A DNA stretch of 6,092 nucleotides from CBDUQI01 sp965369325. GTDB taxonomy: Bacteria > Pseudomonadota > Gammaproteobacteria > Steroidobacterales > JBCBZW01. Under the pieces are notes generated by a model. The model did no database searches, was not told where the DNA came from, and was given only the letters and a program-made list of their open reading frames with translations. Shown here piece after piece: positions 1 to 6,003 of the stretch (the first letter of the stretch is position 1; the number at the start of each line of letters is the position of its first letter). The translations under genes and the position numbers were made by a program. The stretch covers positions 1-6,092 of the forward strand of contig CBDUQI010000286.1 in NCBI GenBank assembly GCA_965369325.1, given 5' to 3'.

Positions 1-20
1 GCGTGGGGGCGTGGGGCAGA

Positions 21-407
21 TCAGTCCTGCCCAACCACCGAGTGACGCATCTTCAGCAACAGCTCCTGCAGATGCTCCATGTCTTTTTTGGACAGCCCCG
101 CAAACAGCTCGCTCAGCCACTGCTCGTGCCGTTGCGCCATCACCTTAAACCGGCTCATACCCTCCTCGGTCAGCTCGATGTACTGCACCCGCCGGTCGTG
201 CTCCGGACGTTCGCGGCATACCAGCCCGTTGCGCTCCAACCGGTCCACCACACCCGTGACATTCCCGTTGGAGACCATCAGTTCCTGCGACAGTCGTGAC
301 ATGGTCAGTGGCGAATCCGCGCGCTCCAACTCCGACAGCACATCAAACTGAGGCAGGGTGACGCCAAAATGCTCGCGACACCGAGTACGCAATTGCTGTT
401 CTACCAC
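21..407 (-). CDS. MarR-family transcriptional repressor (5' end uncertain, likely extends to about 503)
   Basis: Winged helix-turn-helix regulator of the MarR family, predicted to bind DNA as a dimer and to control the divergent monooxygenase/reductase. With the GTG at 407 as start the product is 128 residues. The wHTH spans about residues 30-85, with recognition helix around SNGNVTGVVDRLE and a wing containing RPEHDRR, followed by the C-terminal dimerisation helix. That start is only the first canonical one: the same frame stays open upstream to a stop at 510-512 and encodes SIRTWLRLLSCEAVVEQQLR, which resembles the usual N-terminal dimerisation helix of MarR proteins found beside aromatic acyl-CoA genes. 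Starting at ATC 501-503 or 498-500 gives 160 or 159 residues, a normal MarR length, with AAGG a few bases upstream. No ATG, GTG or TTG exists in that extension. Family call is confident; the start is not. Confidence 0.9.
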   Translation of the reverse strand: MVEQQLRTRCREHFGVTLPQFDVLSELERADSPLTMSRLSQELMVSNGNVTGVVDRLERNGLVCRERPEHDRRVQYIELTEEGMSRFKVMAQRHEQWLSELFAGLSKKDMEHLQELLLKMRHSVVGQD

Positions 408-528
408 GGCCTCGCATGACAGCAGGCGCAGCCAGGTACGGATGCTTTGTTTGCCGCGTGAGCCTTCCGAATCACTGCGTTTGTGGGGCTTGGGAGGGAT
501 GATGGCGCCTTATTTTCAGGTTGAAAAT

Positions 529-538
529 TTTAACCCTA
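529..538 (-). promoter_or_regulatory. Candidate MarR operator, regulator side
   Basis: Read on the minus strand this is TAGGGTTAAA, directly after a TACTAT box. The same decamer recurs at 635-644 on the plus strand, in the same position relative to the other promoter. On the plus strand the surrounding 519-535 is an imperfect palindrome (GGTT-GAAAATTTT-AACC). Assignment to the adjacent MarR protein is inference from position and duplication. Confidence 0.5.
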
Positions 539-566
539 TAGTATTGCATCCACGAGTATGGCGAAA
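538..566 (-). promoter_or_regulatory. Putative promoter of the MarR gene
   Basis: Minus-strand TACTAT (543-538) could serve as a -10 box, with a poor -35 (TTTCGC, 566-561) 17 bp upstream. Transcription would start near 531, inside the candidate operator and about 28 nt before the ATC codon at 503. The weak -35 makes this tentative; the match of the -10/operator block to the one facing the monooxygenase is the main support. Confidence 0.4.
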
Positions 567-605
567 GCACGCTCGGCCCCGGTCTCGAGCAGACACCCGG
601 ATCGC

Positions 606-635
606 TTGCGGCTCACGCCCTACAGGTGATATTTT
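606..635 (+). promoter_or_regulatory. Putative promoter of the monooxygenase/reductase gene
   Basis: TTGCGG (606-611) and TATTTT (630-635) are separated by 18 bp and would start transcription near 642, within the candidate operator and about 27 nt ahead of the ATG at 669. The -35 matches only the TTG of the consensus. A promoter needing little -35 contact and blocked by a bound MarR dimer would fit this layout. Confidence 0.4.
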
Positions 636-646
636 AGGGTTAAACC
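635..646 (+). promoter_or_regulatory. Candidate MarR operator, monooxygenase side
   Basis: TAGGGTTAAACC directly overlaps the end of the putative -10 box. It contains the odd palindrome GGTT-A-AACC (638-646), and its first ten bases are identical to the minus-strand motif at 538-529. A dimer bound here would occlude the transcription start of the monooxygenase gene. Confidence 0.5.
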
Positions 647-668
647 TTCTATATGCGAAATACCTGTT

Positions 669-3011
669 ATGAAAGTCAGTATTGTCGGCGGCGGCCCGGG
701 TGGCCTGTACTTTGCGATCCTGGCTAAGAAACGCTGGCCACAATGGGATATCTGCATCCACGAGCGCAACCGCGCGAACGACACCTTTGGCTTTGGCGTC
801 GTGTTCTCCGATGAAACCCTGGGGTTTTTGAACGACTACGACCCCCCCAGCTACGAGGCCATCCGGCGCAGCTTCGCCTACTGGGACGATGTTGACGTGC
901 ACTACGACGGCGATGCGATGCGCAGCGCCGGTAATGGGTTTTGCGGCTGCTCGCGGCTCACGCTATTACAGTTGTTACAAAAGCGGGCCGAAACGCTCGG
1001 CGTCACCATGCGTTTCGAGAGCGAGATCCAATCGCTGGACGTATTTGCCAACAGTGATCTGATTATTGCTGCTGACGGCGCCAACAGTCTCATTCGACAA
1101 CAGTACGCGGAGCACTTCGGCACCCGCACTAACTTTGGCAACAACTTCTTCTGCTGGCTGGGTTCCACCCGTGAACTGGATGCGTTCAAGTACTATTTCC
1201 AGCAAACACCCCATGGCCCGATTGTCATGCACTGCTACCAGTACGAGCCTGGCATGAGCACCTGGGTGTGCGAGATGGAAGCGCAGACCATGGCCCGCTC
1301 CGGCTGGCAGGAGCAGCCTGAAGCTCAGTACATCGAGCAGCTGGAGCAGTACTTTGAAGCAGAGCTGGCCGGACACCGGTTGATTTCCAATCGTTCCATC
1401 TGGCGCCAATTCCCGATGATTCGCAACGCCTCCTGGGTGCACGAGAACATCGTGCTGCTGGGCGACTCGCAGCATACCGCGCATTTCTCGATTGGCTCCG
1501 GCACCAAGCTGGCGATGGAAAGCTCAATCGCATTGTTCGACGCGTTCCGTGCAGCACCGGCGAGCGACGATGCCAAGCATCTGTCGCAAGCGCTGACAGC
1601 GTTCGAAACCAACCGTCGCGAGCAGGTGGAGATTACCCAACATGCCGCCGATGTGTCGCTGGCGTGGTTTGAGAACATGACCATGCACTGGGGGCAACCG
1701 ATCGAGCAGTTTGCCTTTGGTGTGATGTCGCGCTCCAAACAGATCACGTACGATAATCTGGCGCTGCGCGATGAGGGGTTCGTCGCCCGTTGCAACGATC
1801 GCTTCGCAGAACACATCGCCGACAAGCACCTGCGTATTCCCAAAGGCGCGCCCCCTATGTTCGCCACCTTTAAGCTGCGCGACATGGAACTGGCGAACCG
1901 CGTCGTCATGTCGCCCATGGCACAGTACTCAGCCCGCGACGGGCTGCCTAACGACTGGCATCTGGTGCACTACGGTGCGCGTGCAACGGGCGGCGCCGGC
2001 CTGATTTTTACCGAGATGACCTGTCCCAGCGCACTGGCACGCATTACCCCAGGGTGCACTGGCTTGTGGAACATGGAACAAGCCGACGCATGGAAACGCA
2101 TAGTGAAGTTCGCCCACGAGAACTCTCAGGCCAAGATGTGCTTGCAGCTCGGGCACGCCGGACGCAAGGGCTCGACCCGCGTGGCCTGGGACGGCATGGA
2201 CCAACCGCTGGAACACGACAATTGGCAGATCTTCTCTGCCTCAGCCGTCAAGTATCGCGAGGAAAGTGATACACCGACAGAGTTGACGATCGATCAGATG
2301 GCCCAGATTGCGTTTGATTTTGAACACAGTACGGAGCTTGCGCTGCACGCGGGCTTCGACATGATCGAACTGCACCTGGCTCACGGGTATTTGTTGGCCA
2401 GCTTTATCTCGCCCTTGACCAATCAGCGCACGGACGATTTTGGCGGCTCCATCGCCAACCGCATGCGCTTTCCGCTGGCGGTGGCACAACGCGTGCGCGA
2501 TGCATGGCCGGCGAGTAAGCCTATGTCCGTGCGCCTATCCGCCACCGACTGGGCGCCGGGTGGTCTGGAGGAAGAAGATCTGTACCTCGCCTGCCGCGGA
2601 CTAAAGGAAATCGGCATCGACGTAATCAACATCTCCACCGGCCAGACCGTGAGTGATGAAAAACCTGTGTACGGACGAATGTTCCAGGTGCCGTTCTCTG
2701 ACCGCGTGCGCCACACCGTCGATATCCCGACGATTGTCGCTGGCAATATCGCAAGCGCCGATCAGGTAAACACTGTGCTGATGGCCGGGCGCGCCGACCT
2801 GGTGGCGCTAGCTCGCCCGCATCTAGCGCAATCGAGCTTCACGGCGATGGCGGGCGCTTGGTACGGCGTGCAGGACGAGCAACCCTGGCCCAAGCAGTAC
2901 CATTCCGCCATGTTCAACGAGCATCGCCTGGCGGCGCGCAACCGCACGGATTGGAAGGCGATGAAGCAGGCCATGCGTCCGCCCACACATCAAGTCACCG
3001 ACGAGGACTAA
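669..3011 (+). CDS. Bifunctional aromatic acyl-CoA monooxygenase/reductase (2-aminobenzoyl-CoA or salicylyl-CoA type)
   Basis: A 780-residue cytoplasmic fusion flavoprotein. The N-terminal half (about 1-385) is a class A FAD monooxygenase: GGGPGG at 7-12 binds the ADP part of FAD, the DG motif is ADGANSLIR at 135-143, and the GD motif is LLGDSQHT at 263-270. The C-terminal half (about 396-735) is an Old Yellow Enzyme domain of the YqjM type: MSPMAQYSA at 414-422, LQLGHAGRKG at 492-501, the His pair H569/H572 in IELHLAHGYL, DDFGGSIANR at 589-598, and the FMN-phosphate region around AGN 691-693 and GRADLVALARP 707-717. In the Azoarcus evansii enzyme (known as AbmA/ACMR) this fusion hydroxylates and then reduces 2-aminobenzoyl-CoA; databases also call the family salicylyl-CoA 5-hydroxylase/oxidoreductase. 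No CoA ligase or beta-oxidation genes are visible here, so the substrate cannot be fixed. The ATG at 669 begins directly with the Rossmann strand (MKVSIVGGG); no good Shine-Dalgarno precedes it. Confidence 0.93.
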   Translation: MKVSIVGGGPGGLYFAILAKKRWPQWDICIHERNRANDTFGFGVVFSDETLGFLNDYDPPSYEAIRRSFAYWDDVDVHYDGDAMRSAGNGFCGCSRLTLLQLLQKRAETLGVTMRFESEIQSLDVFANSDLIIAADGANSLIRQQYAEHFGTRTNFGNNFFCWLGSTRELDAFKYYFQQTPHGPIVMHCYQYEPGMSTWVCEMEAQTMARSGWQEQPEAQYIEQLEQYFEAELAGHRLISNRSIWRQFPMIRNASWVHENIVLLGDSQHTAHFSIGSGTKLAMESSIALFDAFRAAPASDDAKHLSQALTAFETNRREQVEITQHAADVSLAWFENMTMHWGQPIEQFAFGVMSRSKQITYDNLALRDEGFVARCNDRFAEHIADKHLRIPKGAPPMFATFKLRDMELANRVVMSPMAQYSARDGLPNDWHLVHYGARATGGAGLIFTEMTCPSALARITPGCTGLWNMEQADAWKRIVKFAHENSQAKMCLQLGHAGRKGSTRVAWDGMDQPLEHDNWQIFSASAVKYREESDTPTELTIDQMAQIAFDFEHSTELALHAGFDMIELHLAHGYLLASFISPLTNQRTDDFGGSIANRMRFPLAVAQRVRDAWPASKPMSVRLSATDWAPGGLEEEDLYLACRGLKEIGIDVINISTGQTVSDEKPVYGRMFQVPFSDRVRHTVDIPTIVAGNIASADQVNTVLMAGRADLVALARPHLAQSSFTAMAGAWYGVQDEQPWPKQYHSAMFNEHRLAARNRTDWKAMKQAMRPPTHQVTDED

Positions 3012-3563
3012 CCCCCGCTGGCTGGCCATCAAGGCAGAAAGGCCACTAGCAACTGTCACTTGCCAAGTGAACAGCGGCGAAGCCACGCCGATAAGCTGAA
3101 TTCCCTGAATCACGGCGCTAAGACGGTAGCCAGCTAAGGTCCCACGGAGGAGTTGGTAACCCGCGATCAAAGACAATACACACAATGCAATGGCAACCCC
3201 TACGGTGCTGACTGGGCCTGCGCCAGCCGAGGACTGCAAGCCGGCTACTACGAACCGGGGTGCGAACAATCCAATCCACCCGGCCAACATCACCCCGGAA
3301 ATAATCTGATACCAACCGATAAGGCGTCGCGACCGTTTGTCCGAATGCTGTCGCCGCCGAGTAGCGGACTTAGCCCAATGCTGTTGAAAGTCGCGCTTTG
3401 CACGTTCTGCGCTTTCCTGCTCCGCCGCCGCCTGCCCTGAGTCGATACGCTTTTTAATTTCCGCCTCAATGGCCGCTTTGCGTTCGGGAAAACGCGTGCT
3501 GTCGAGCATCTCCAGCGCCTTGCTCAGCTCATGATGCTTGTGGTTGCTGTAGTCAATGCTCAT
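2823..3563 (-). CDS. Small multi-pass membrane protein of unknown function, probably truncated at its C-terminus
   Basis: The 246-residue frame starts at ATG 3563 without a clear ribosome site. Residues 1-80 are polar and charged, with a PERKAAIEAEIKKR stretch at 26-39, a pattern I associate with hypothetical membrane proteins opening with a short helical ELxxAL...PER...EIxxR segment, then a basic run (SATRRRQHSDKRSRR). Three hydrophobic segments follow at about 81-101, 121-140 and 147-165. From residue 185 on the frame lies antisense to the last 189 bp of the monooxygenase gene and loses membrane character, reading as low-quality shadow sequence. I infer the original gene was cut near 3015-3040 and its 3' part lost, the frame now continuing by chance to a stop at 2823. 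A genuine convergent overlap cannot be excluded. No function is proposed. Confidence 0.55.
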   Translation of the reverse strand: MSIDYSNHKHHELSKALEMLDSTRFPERKAAIEAEIKKRIDSGQAAAEQESAERAKRDFQQHWAKSATRRRQHSDKRSRRLIGWYQIISGVMLAGWIGLFAPRFVVAGLQSSAGAGPVSTVGVAIALCVLSLIAGYQLLRGTLAGYRLSAVIQGIQLIGVASPLFTWQVTVASGLSALMASQRGLVLVGDLMCGRTHGLLHRLPIRAVARRQAMLVEHGGMVLLGPGLLVLHAVPSARHRREARLR

Positions 3564-3982
3564 GTCGGATGTTCATTTTGATACAACCCGGGTGGATGGC
3601 AAGCCCGCTCCTGCATACCAGCCAGGTTGGTGGCAAAGCGGTGGTGAAACTTCACGCCCTCACTCAACATCATGCGATAACGGTTGAGGTGTGTCGTCTA
3701 TTCGGTCTGCCCATGAGCATGCCAGACGAAAGTTACTTCACCCGTGAGCAGAGCCGACGGAGAGTTCGCAACGTGCAGCAAAGAACCGGCGTCGGCAGAG
3801 GTCGTCCGCATGACTGCATGCTGTTGAGTATAGGTAGGGTCAGTCACGGACACAACGACTCCGTTTTGGCTGATTCGTCGTGGCGTAGTTGTGGAATAAT
3901 GAACGGCCACCGAAAGCGGTATGAATGTGGCGGGAGCTGTCGCGGCTGCGTGTCTTTGATCACTCGGGGCTTGCCGCCAATA
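3564..3982. other. About 420 bp without a supportable gene
   Basis: No frame here shows a recognisable motif, a good ribosome site or convincing codon use. The longest plus-strand frame (3569-4072, 167 residues) is rich in Arg, Ser, His and Cys, runs over the end of the minus-strand gene at 3983 and resembles nothing I know. A 70-residue minus-strand frame (3698-3910) is equally unsupported. The only local structure seen is a trivial GCATG-actg-CATGC inverted repeat at 3808-3821. The stretch may be decayed coding DNA or spacer of an acquired segment. Confidence 0.5.
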
Positions 3983-4828
3983 TCATTCGTCCAAGCCCAG
4001 TTCCCCTTGGGACAAACCGGATCCCGGAAGTATGAGCTGGTCAAACAATGTATGCGAGTACTCCAGCAGTGAGCCATCGTCCCGAGTCCCGTCGTGCGAT
4101 AGAAGCAACATATAAGGTGTCGTGATAAGTGGCTCATACAGCTTATCAAGTTTCGCGTTACATACGACATCAAGCTCCGCTGCCAACGATTCCTGGATCG
4201 CGCATCTCAGCAAATCAATGATGGTGTCTGACAGTGACAGCGATGGCAGGACGAAGCGATTTCGCTCTTCATAACACTGGTTGTGACTCAATTGCCCGAC
4301 GTCGTAGCTGCAAACGATATATCGCTCCCACGAATCGCGAGCTTCGTCGATCGCATGGTGAGACAGGACGGACAGCAGTTCAACACCTCCAACATAGCCT
4401 GGGAAATTGGTCACGATAAAAGTAGCCGCTTTGATACGCGCTAGTTCGTAGTTCTCTATCGCCTCCTGAAGTGCGATGAAGCACTCTCCCTTCGAAACGC
4501 CAGCGCATGACTTTTGGTGGTAGAGACCTGAAAATCGGTGGTCGAATTCGGACATCAATGTAATTAGGCCATCTAGCTGACGTGTTTTTTGCTCTTCAGA
4601 CTTCACTACCGTGCTTACAATGGTGCCAGCGACAAATATCGCGACCGGGATAAAGAGCACGCCGGATAGCCACTTGAGGCTGCCATACAAATGAGCGCGA
4701 CGGTTAATTACTCCTTGAACTGTCGTCTGTGGGCGATCACAATTTGGGCAAAAAATTGCCGTTTTCAGCATTGGCGACCCGCATGACATACAGTTGATCA
4801 TGCCACTGTCGGATTGCGCGTTTTCCAT
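3983..4828 (-). CDS. Zinc-ribbon, single-pass membrane protein of unknown function
   Basis: The product is 281 residues. The start at ATG 4828 is chosen because GGGAG lies 6 nt upstream (4839-4835); the open frame continues to a TTG at 4978 but that extension has no ribosome site. Residues 13-30 form a zinc ribbon (CMSC at 13-16, CPNC at 27-30). A basic stretch (NRR at 42-44) precedes one hydrophobic helix at about 53-75. The remaining 205 residues are mostly helical and carry six cysteines that fall into three close pairs (108/116, 173/185, 209/223). By the positive-inside rule the ribbon is cytoplasmic and the Cys-rich domain periplasmic, where the pairs could form disulfides. I do not recognise the family and propose no function. 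Local GC is about 42-52%, lower than in the flanking catabolic and regulatory genes, which suggests transfer. Confidence 0.75.
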   Translation of the reverse strand: MENAQSDSGMINCMSCGSPMLKTAIFCPNCDRPQTTVQGVINRRAHLYGSLKWLSGVLFIPVAIFVAGTIVSTVVKSEEQKTRQLDGLITLMSEFDHRFSGLYHQKSCAGVSKGECFIALQEAIENYELARIKAATFIVTNFPGYVGGVELLSVLSHHAIDEARDSWERYIVCSYDVGQLSHNQCYEERNRFVLPSLSLSDTIIDLLRCAIQESLAAELDVVCNAKLDKLYEPLITTPYMLLLSHDGTRDDGSLLEYSHTLFDQLILPGSGLSQGELGLDE

Positions 4829-4834
4829 TGGTTT

Positions 4835-4839
4835 CTCCC
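4835..4839 (-). promoter_or_regulatory. Ribosome binding site fixing the start of the zinc-ribbon gene
   Basis: Minus-strand GGGAG, 6 nt before ATG 4828. It decides the start in favour of the 281-residue product over the 331-residue frame beginning with TTG at 4978. Confidence 0.75.
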
Positions 4840-4971
4840 GCTGCAGCAGGTACATGTGTGCCTTGAAGTCATGATAGTCGAGTTTCGAAAGTTGGACCGC
4901 CCTTGTGCATACGCAGGCCCCGCAAGGTGAGACAAGTACCGCATCATCCTCTTCTTCTGTTAAGGTACGAC

Positions 4972-5000
4972 TTGACAATATTAGCGCCCACTAATATAAA
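4972..5000 (+). promoter_or_regulatory. Strong sigma70 promoter of the SRPBCC-ArsR operon
   Basis: TTGACA (4972-4977) is a perfect -35 box and TATAAA (4995-5000) a five-of-six -10 box, with the optimal 17-bp spacer. Transcription should begin near 5007, leaving about 23 nt of leader before GTG 5030. The spacer is filled by an inverted repeat, so the promoter is probably strong but tightly repressed. Confidence 0.85.
4978..4997. promoter_or_regulatory. Inverted-repeat operator, probably for the ArsR-family regulator
   Basis: ATATTAG (4978-4984), a six-base spacer, then CTAATAT (4991-4997): perfect 7-bp arms. The element fills the space between the -35 and -10 boxes and overlaps the -10. AT-rich inverted repeats over promoters are typical ArsR/SmtB sites, and the only such regulator in view is the second gene of this operon, so autoregulation is the natural inference. 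Confidence 0.7.
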
Positions 5001-5019
5001 TAGATCTTTCCTTAACTGT

Positions 5020-5023
5020 GGAG
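5020..5023 (+). promoter_or_regulatory. Ribosome binding site of the SRPBCC gene
   Basis: GGAG, 6 nt before GTG 5030. It favours that start over GTG 5018, which it overlaps. Confidence 0.65.
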
Positions 5024-5029
5024 TGCTTC

Positions 5030-5668
5030 GTGAATTTCTCAAATGCCCTAGGCGTAGAGTTCCGGGAAGTCAGGGACGCGACCCGTGATGACCAACCGGT
5101 ACGTGTGGTGAGTGGCACGCGTGTTTATGCCACCGAGCTACCGGACCTTTGGGATGCGCTCACCAGCCGCGAGCGAATTCCCCGATGGTTCTCACCAGTA
5201 TCAGGCGAGCTGAAACTCGGGGGCCGTTATCAACTGGAGGGCAACGCCAGCGGGCAGATTACGCGGTGCGATCCGCCCGAGGCGCTGGATGTTACCTGGG
5301 AGTTCGATGGCAACGTCAGCTGGGTGACCCTGAGACTCACCAGTGAAAAACGTGGCTCACAACTTACCCTGGAGCACATTATGCCCAAGGACGAGGCCGG
5401 CGAGGCGCATTGGGCGCAGTTTGGCCCCGGTGCGACCGGCGTTGGCTGGGATCTCTCATTCTTAGGCCTGGGCCTTTTCCTTGCCAGTGGTGGCGATGAG
5501 GCGATTGACCGCGAGGCCACCGATGAGTGGATGGGCTCGGACGCGGGCAAATCGTTCGTGCGCGATTGCGCCGCCGCCTGGGGCGAGGCACACGTCGACT
5601 CAGGCGAGCAGACGGATACGGCACGCGCAATGGCGCAGCGAACCGGCGATGCCTACACCGGCGGCTGA
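5030..5668 (+). CDS. SRPBCC/AHSA1-domain protein (START-like fold)
   Basis: A 212-residue soluble protein with an SRPBCC (AHSA1/Aha1-C-like) domain at about residues 26-150. It begins with the typical VYATELPDLWDALTSRERI strand-helix, followed by PRWFSPVSGELKLGGRY, a central GQITRCDPPEALDVTWEF block and LTLEHIMP. After the core come a DLSFLGLGLF helix and a conserved-looking tail (DEWMGSDAGKSFVRDCAAAWGEAH). These domains form a deep cavity for hydrophobic ligands; the ligand or enzymatic role here is unknown. GTG 5030 is chosen because GGAG (5020-5023) lies 6 nt upstream; the in-frame GTG at 5018 would overlap that site and lacks one of its own. The gene is first in an operon with the ArsR regulator, whose ATG overlaps its TGA, a common family pairing in which the regulator controls the SRPBCC gene. 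Confidence 0.88.
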   Translation: MNFSNALGVEFREVRDATRDDQPVRVVSGTRVYATELPDLWDALTSRERIPRWFSPVSGELKLGGRYQLEGNASGQITRCDPPEALDVTWEFDGNVSWVTLRLTSEKRGSQLTLEHIMPKDEAGEAHWAQFGPGATGVGWDLSFLGLGLFLASGGDEAIDREATDEWMGSDAGKSFVRDCAAAWGEAHVDSGEQTDTARAMAQRTGDAYTGG

Positions 5669-6003
5669 TGCACGCGTTCGACATTCTGGGCGATCCGGTA
5701 CGACGGCGGATTCTTGAGCTGTTGTCCGATGCCGAGCTGAGTTCAGGTGAGGTGGTTGAGGTGGTGCGAGAAGAATTCGGCATCAGCCAATCCGCCGTCT
5801 CCCAACATCTGAAAACGCTGCGGGAAAACGGCTTCGCCAGTGTGCGCGCCGACGGTACGCGCCGCATCTATGCGCTGGACACATCGGGGCTGGAAGAAAT
5901 CGATCAATGGCTCACGCCGTTCCGTCGCTTTTGGGCGCCCAAGCTCGAAGCACTCGCCACCGAAATCGCACGAGGCAAAACCCGGCGGCGTAAACGCCGA
6001 TAG
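5668..6003 (+). CDS. ArsR/SmtB-family transcriptional regulator
   Basis: A 111-residue winged helix repressor. It opens with FDILGDPVRRRILELLSDAE (residues 4-23), the standard ArsR first helices. The recognition helix is ISQSAVSQHLKTLRENG (39-55), the wing VRADGTRRIYAL (59-70), and the C-terminal dimerisation helices include WLTPFRRFWAPKLEALA. The metal-binding ELCVCDL motif of true arsenic/cadmium sensors is absent (SDAELSSGEVV instead), so it is probably not a metal sensor but belongs to the non-metal group paired with SRPBCC proteins. The tail KTRRRKRR is strongly basic. The ATG at 5668 overlaps the preceding TGA (TGATG), implying translational coupling; the open frame extends further upstream only as a shadow of the SRPBCC gene. 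It probably binds the inverted repeat at 4978-4997 and represses its own operon. No clear terminator is seen in the 89 bases after the stop. Confidence 0.92.
   Translation: MHAFDILGDPVRRRILELLSDAELSSGEVVEVVREEFGISQSAVSQHLKTLRENGFASVRADGTRRIYALDTSGLEEIDQWLTPFRRFWAPKLEALATEIARGKTRRRKRR

Noticed and set aside
1..16. Two tandem copies of GCGTGGGG at the left edge
   Set aside because: Only two short copies, cut by the window edge; could be chance.
1325..1918. Long antisense frames within the monooxygenase gene
   Set aside because: Typical GC-rich shadows of a well supported gene; no motif or ribosome site.
3057..3069. CACTTG-C-CAAGTG palindrome downstream of the monooxygenase stop as a terminator
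   Set aside because: The usable stem is only five pairs with no T-tract, and it lies in the coding part of the minus-strand membrane gene. A nearby TGGCC/GGCCA pair (3023-3045) is equally weak.
3698..3910. Minus-strand frame of 70 residues
   Set aside because: No recognisable family, no ribosome site; kept only as part of the unassigned gap.
3569..4072. Plus-strand open frame of 167 residues in the gap
   Set aside because: No motif, no ribosome site, odd composition rich in Arg/Ser/His/Cys, and it overlaps the end of the better supported minus-strand gene by 90 bases.
4829..4978. 50-residue N-terminal extension of the zinc-ribbon protein from TTG 4978
   Set aside because: Strong Shine-Dalgarno at 4839-4835 supports ATG 4828, the TTG has none, and it would overlap the -35 box of the divergent operon.
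5527..5667. 47-residue extension of the ArsR frame
   Set aside because: It is an Arg-rich shadow of the SRPBCC gene; ArsR homology begins at the ATG in the TGATG overlap.
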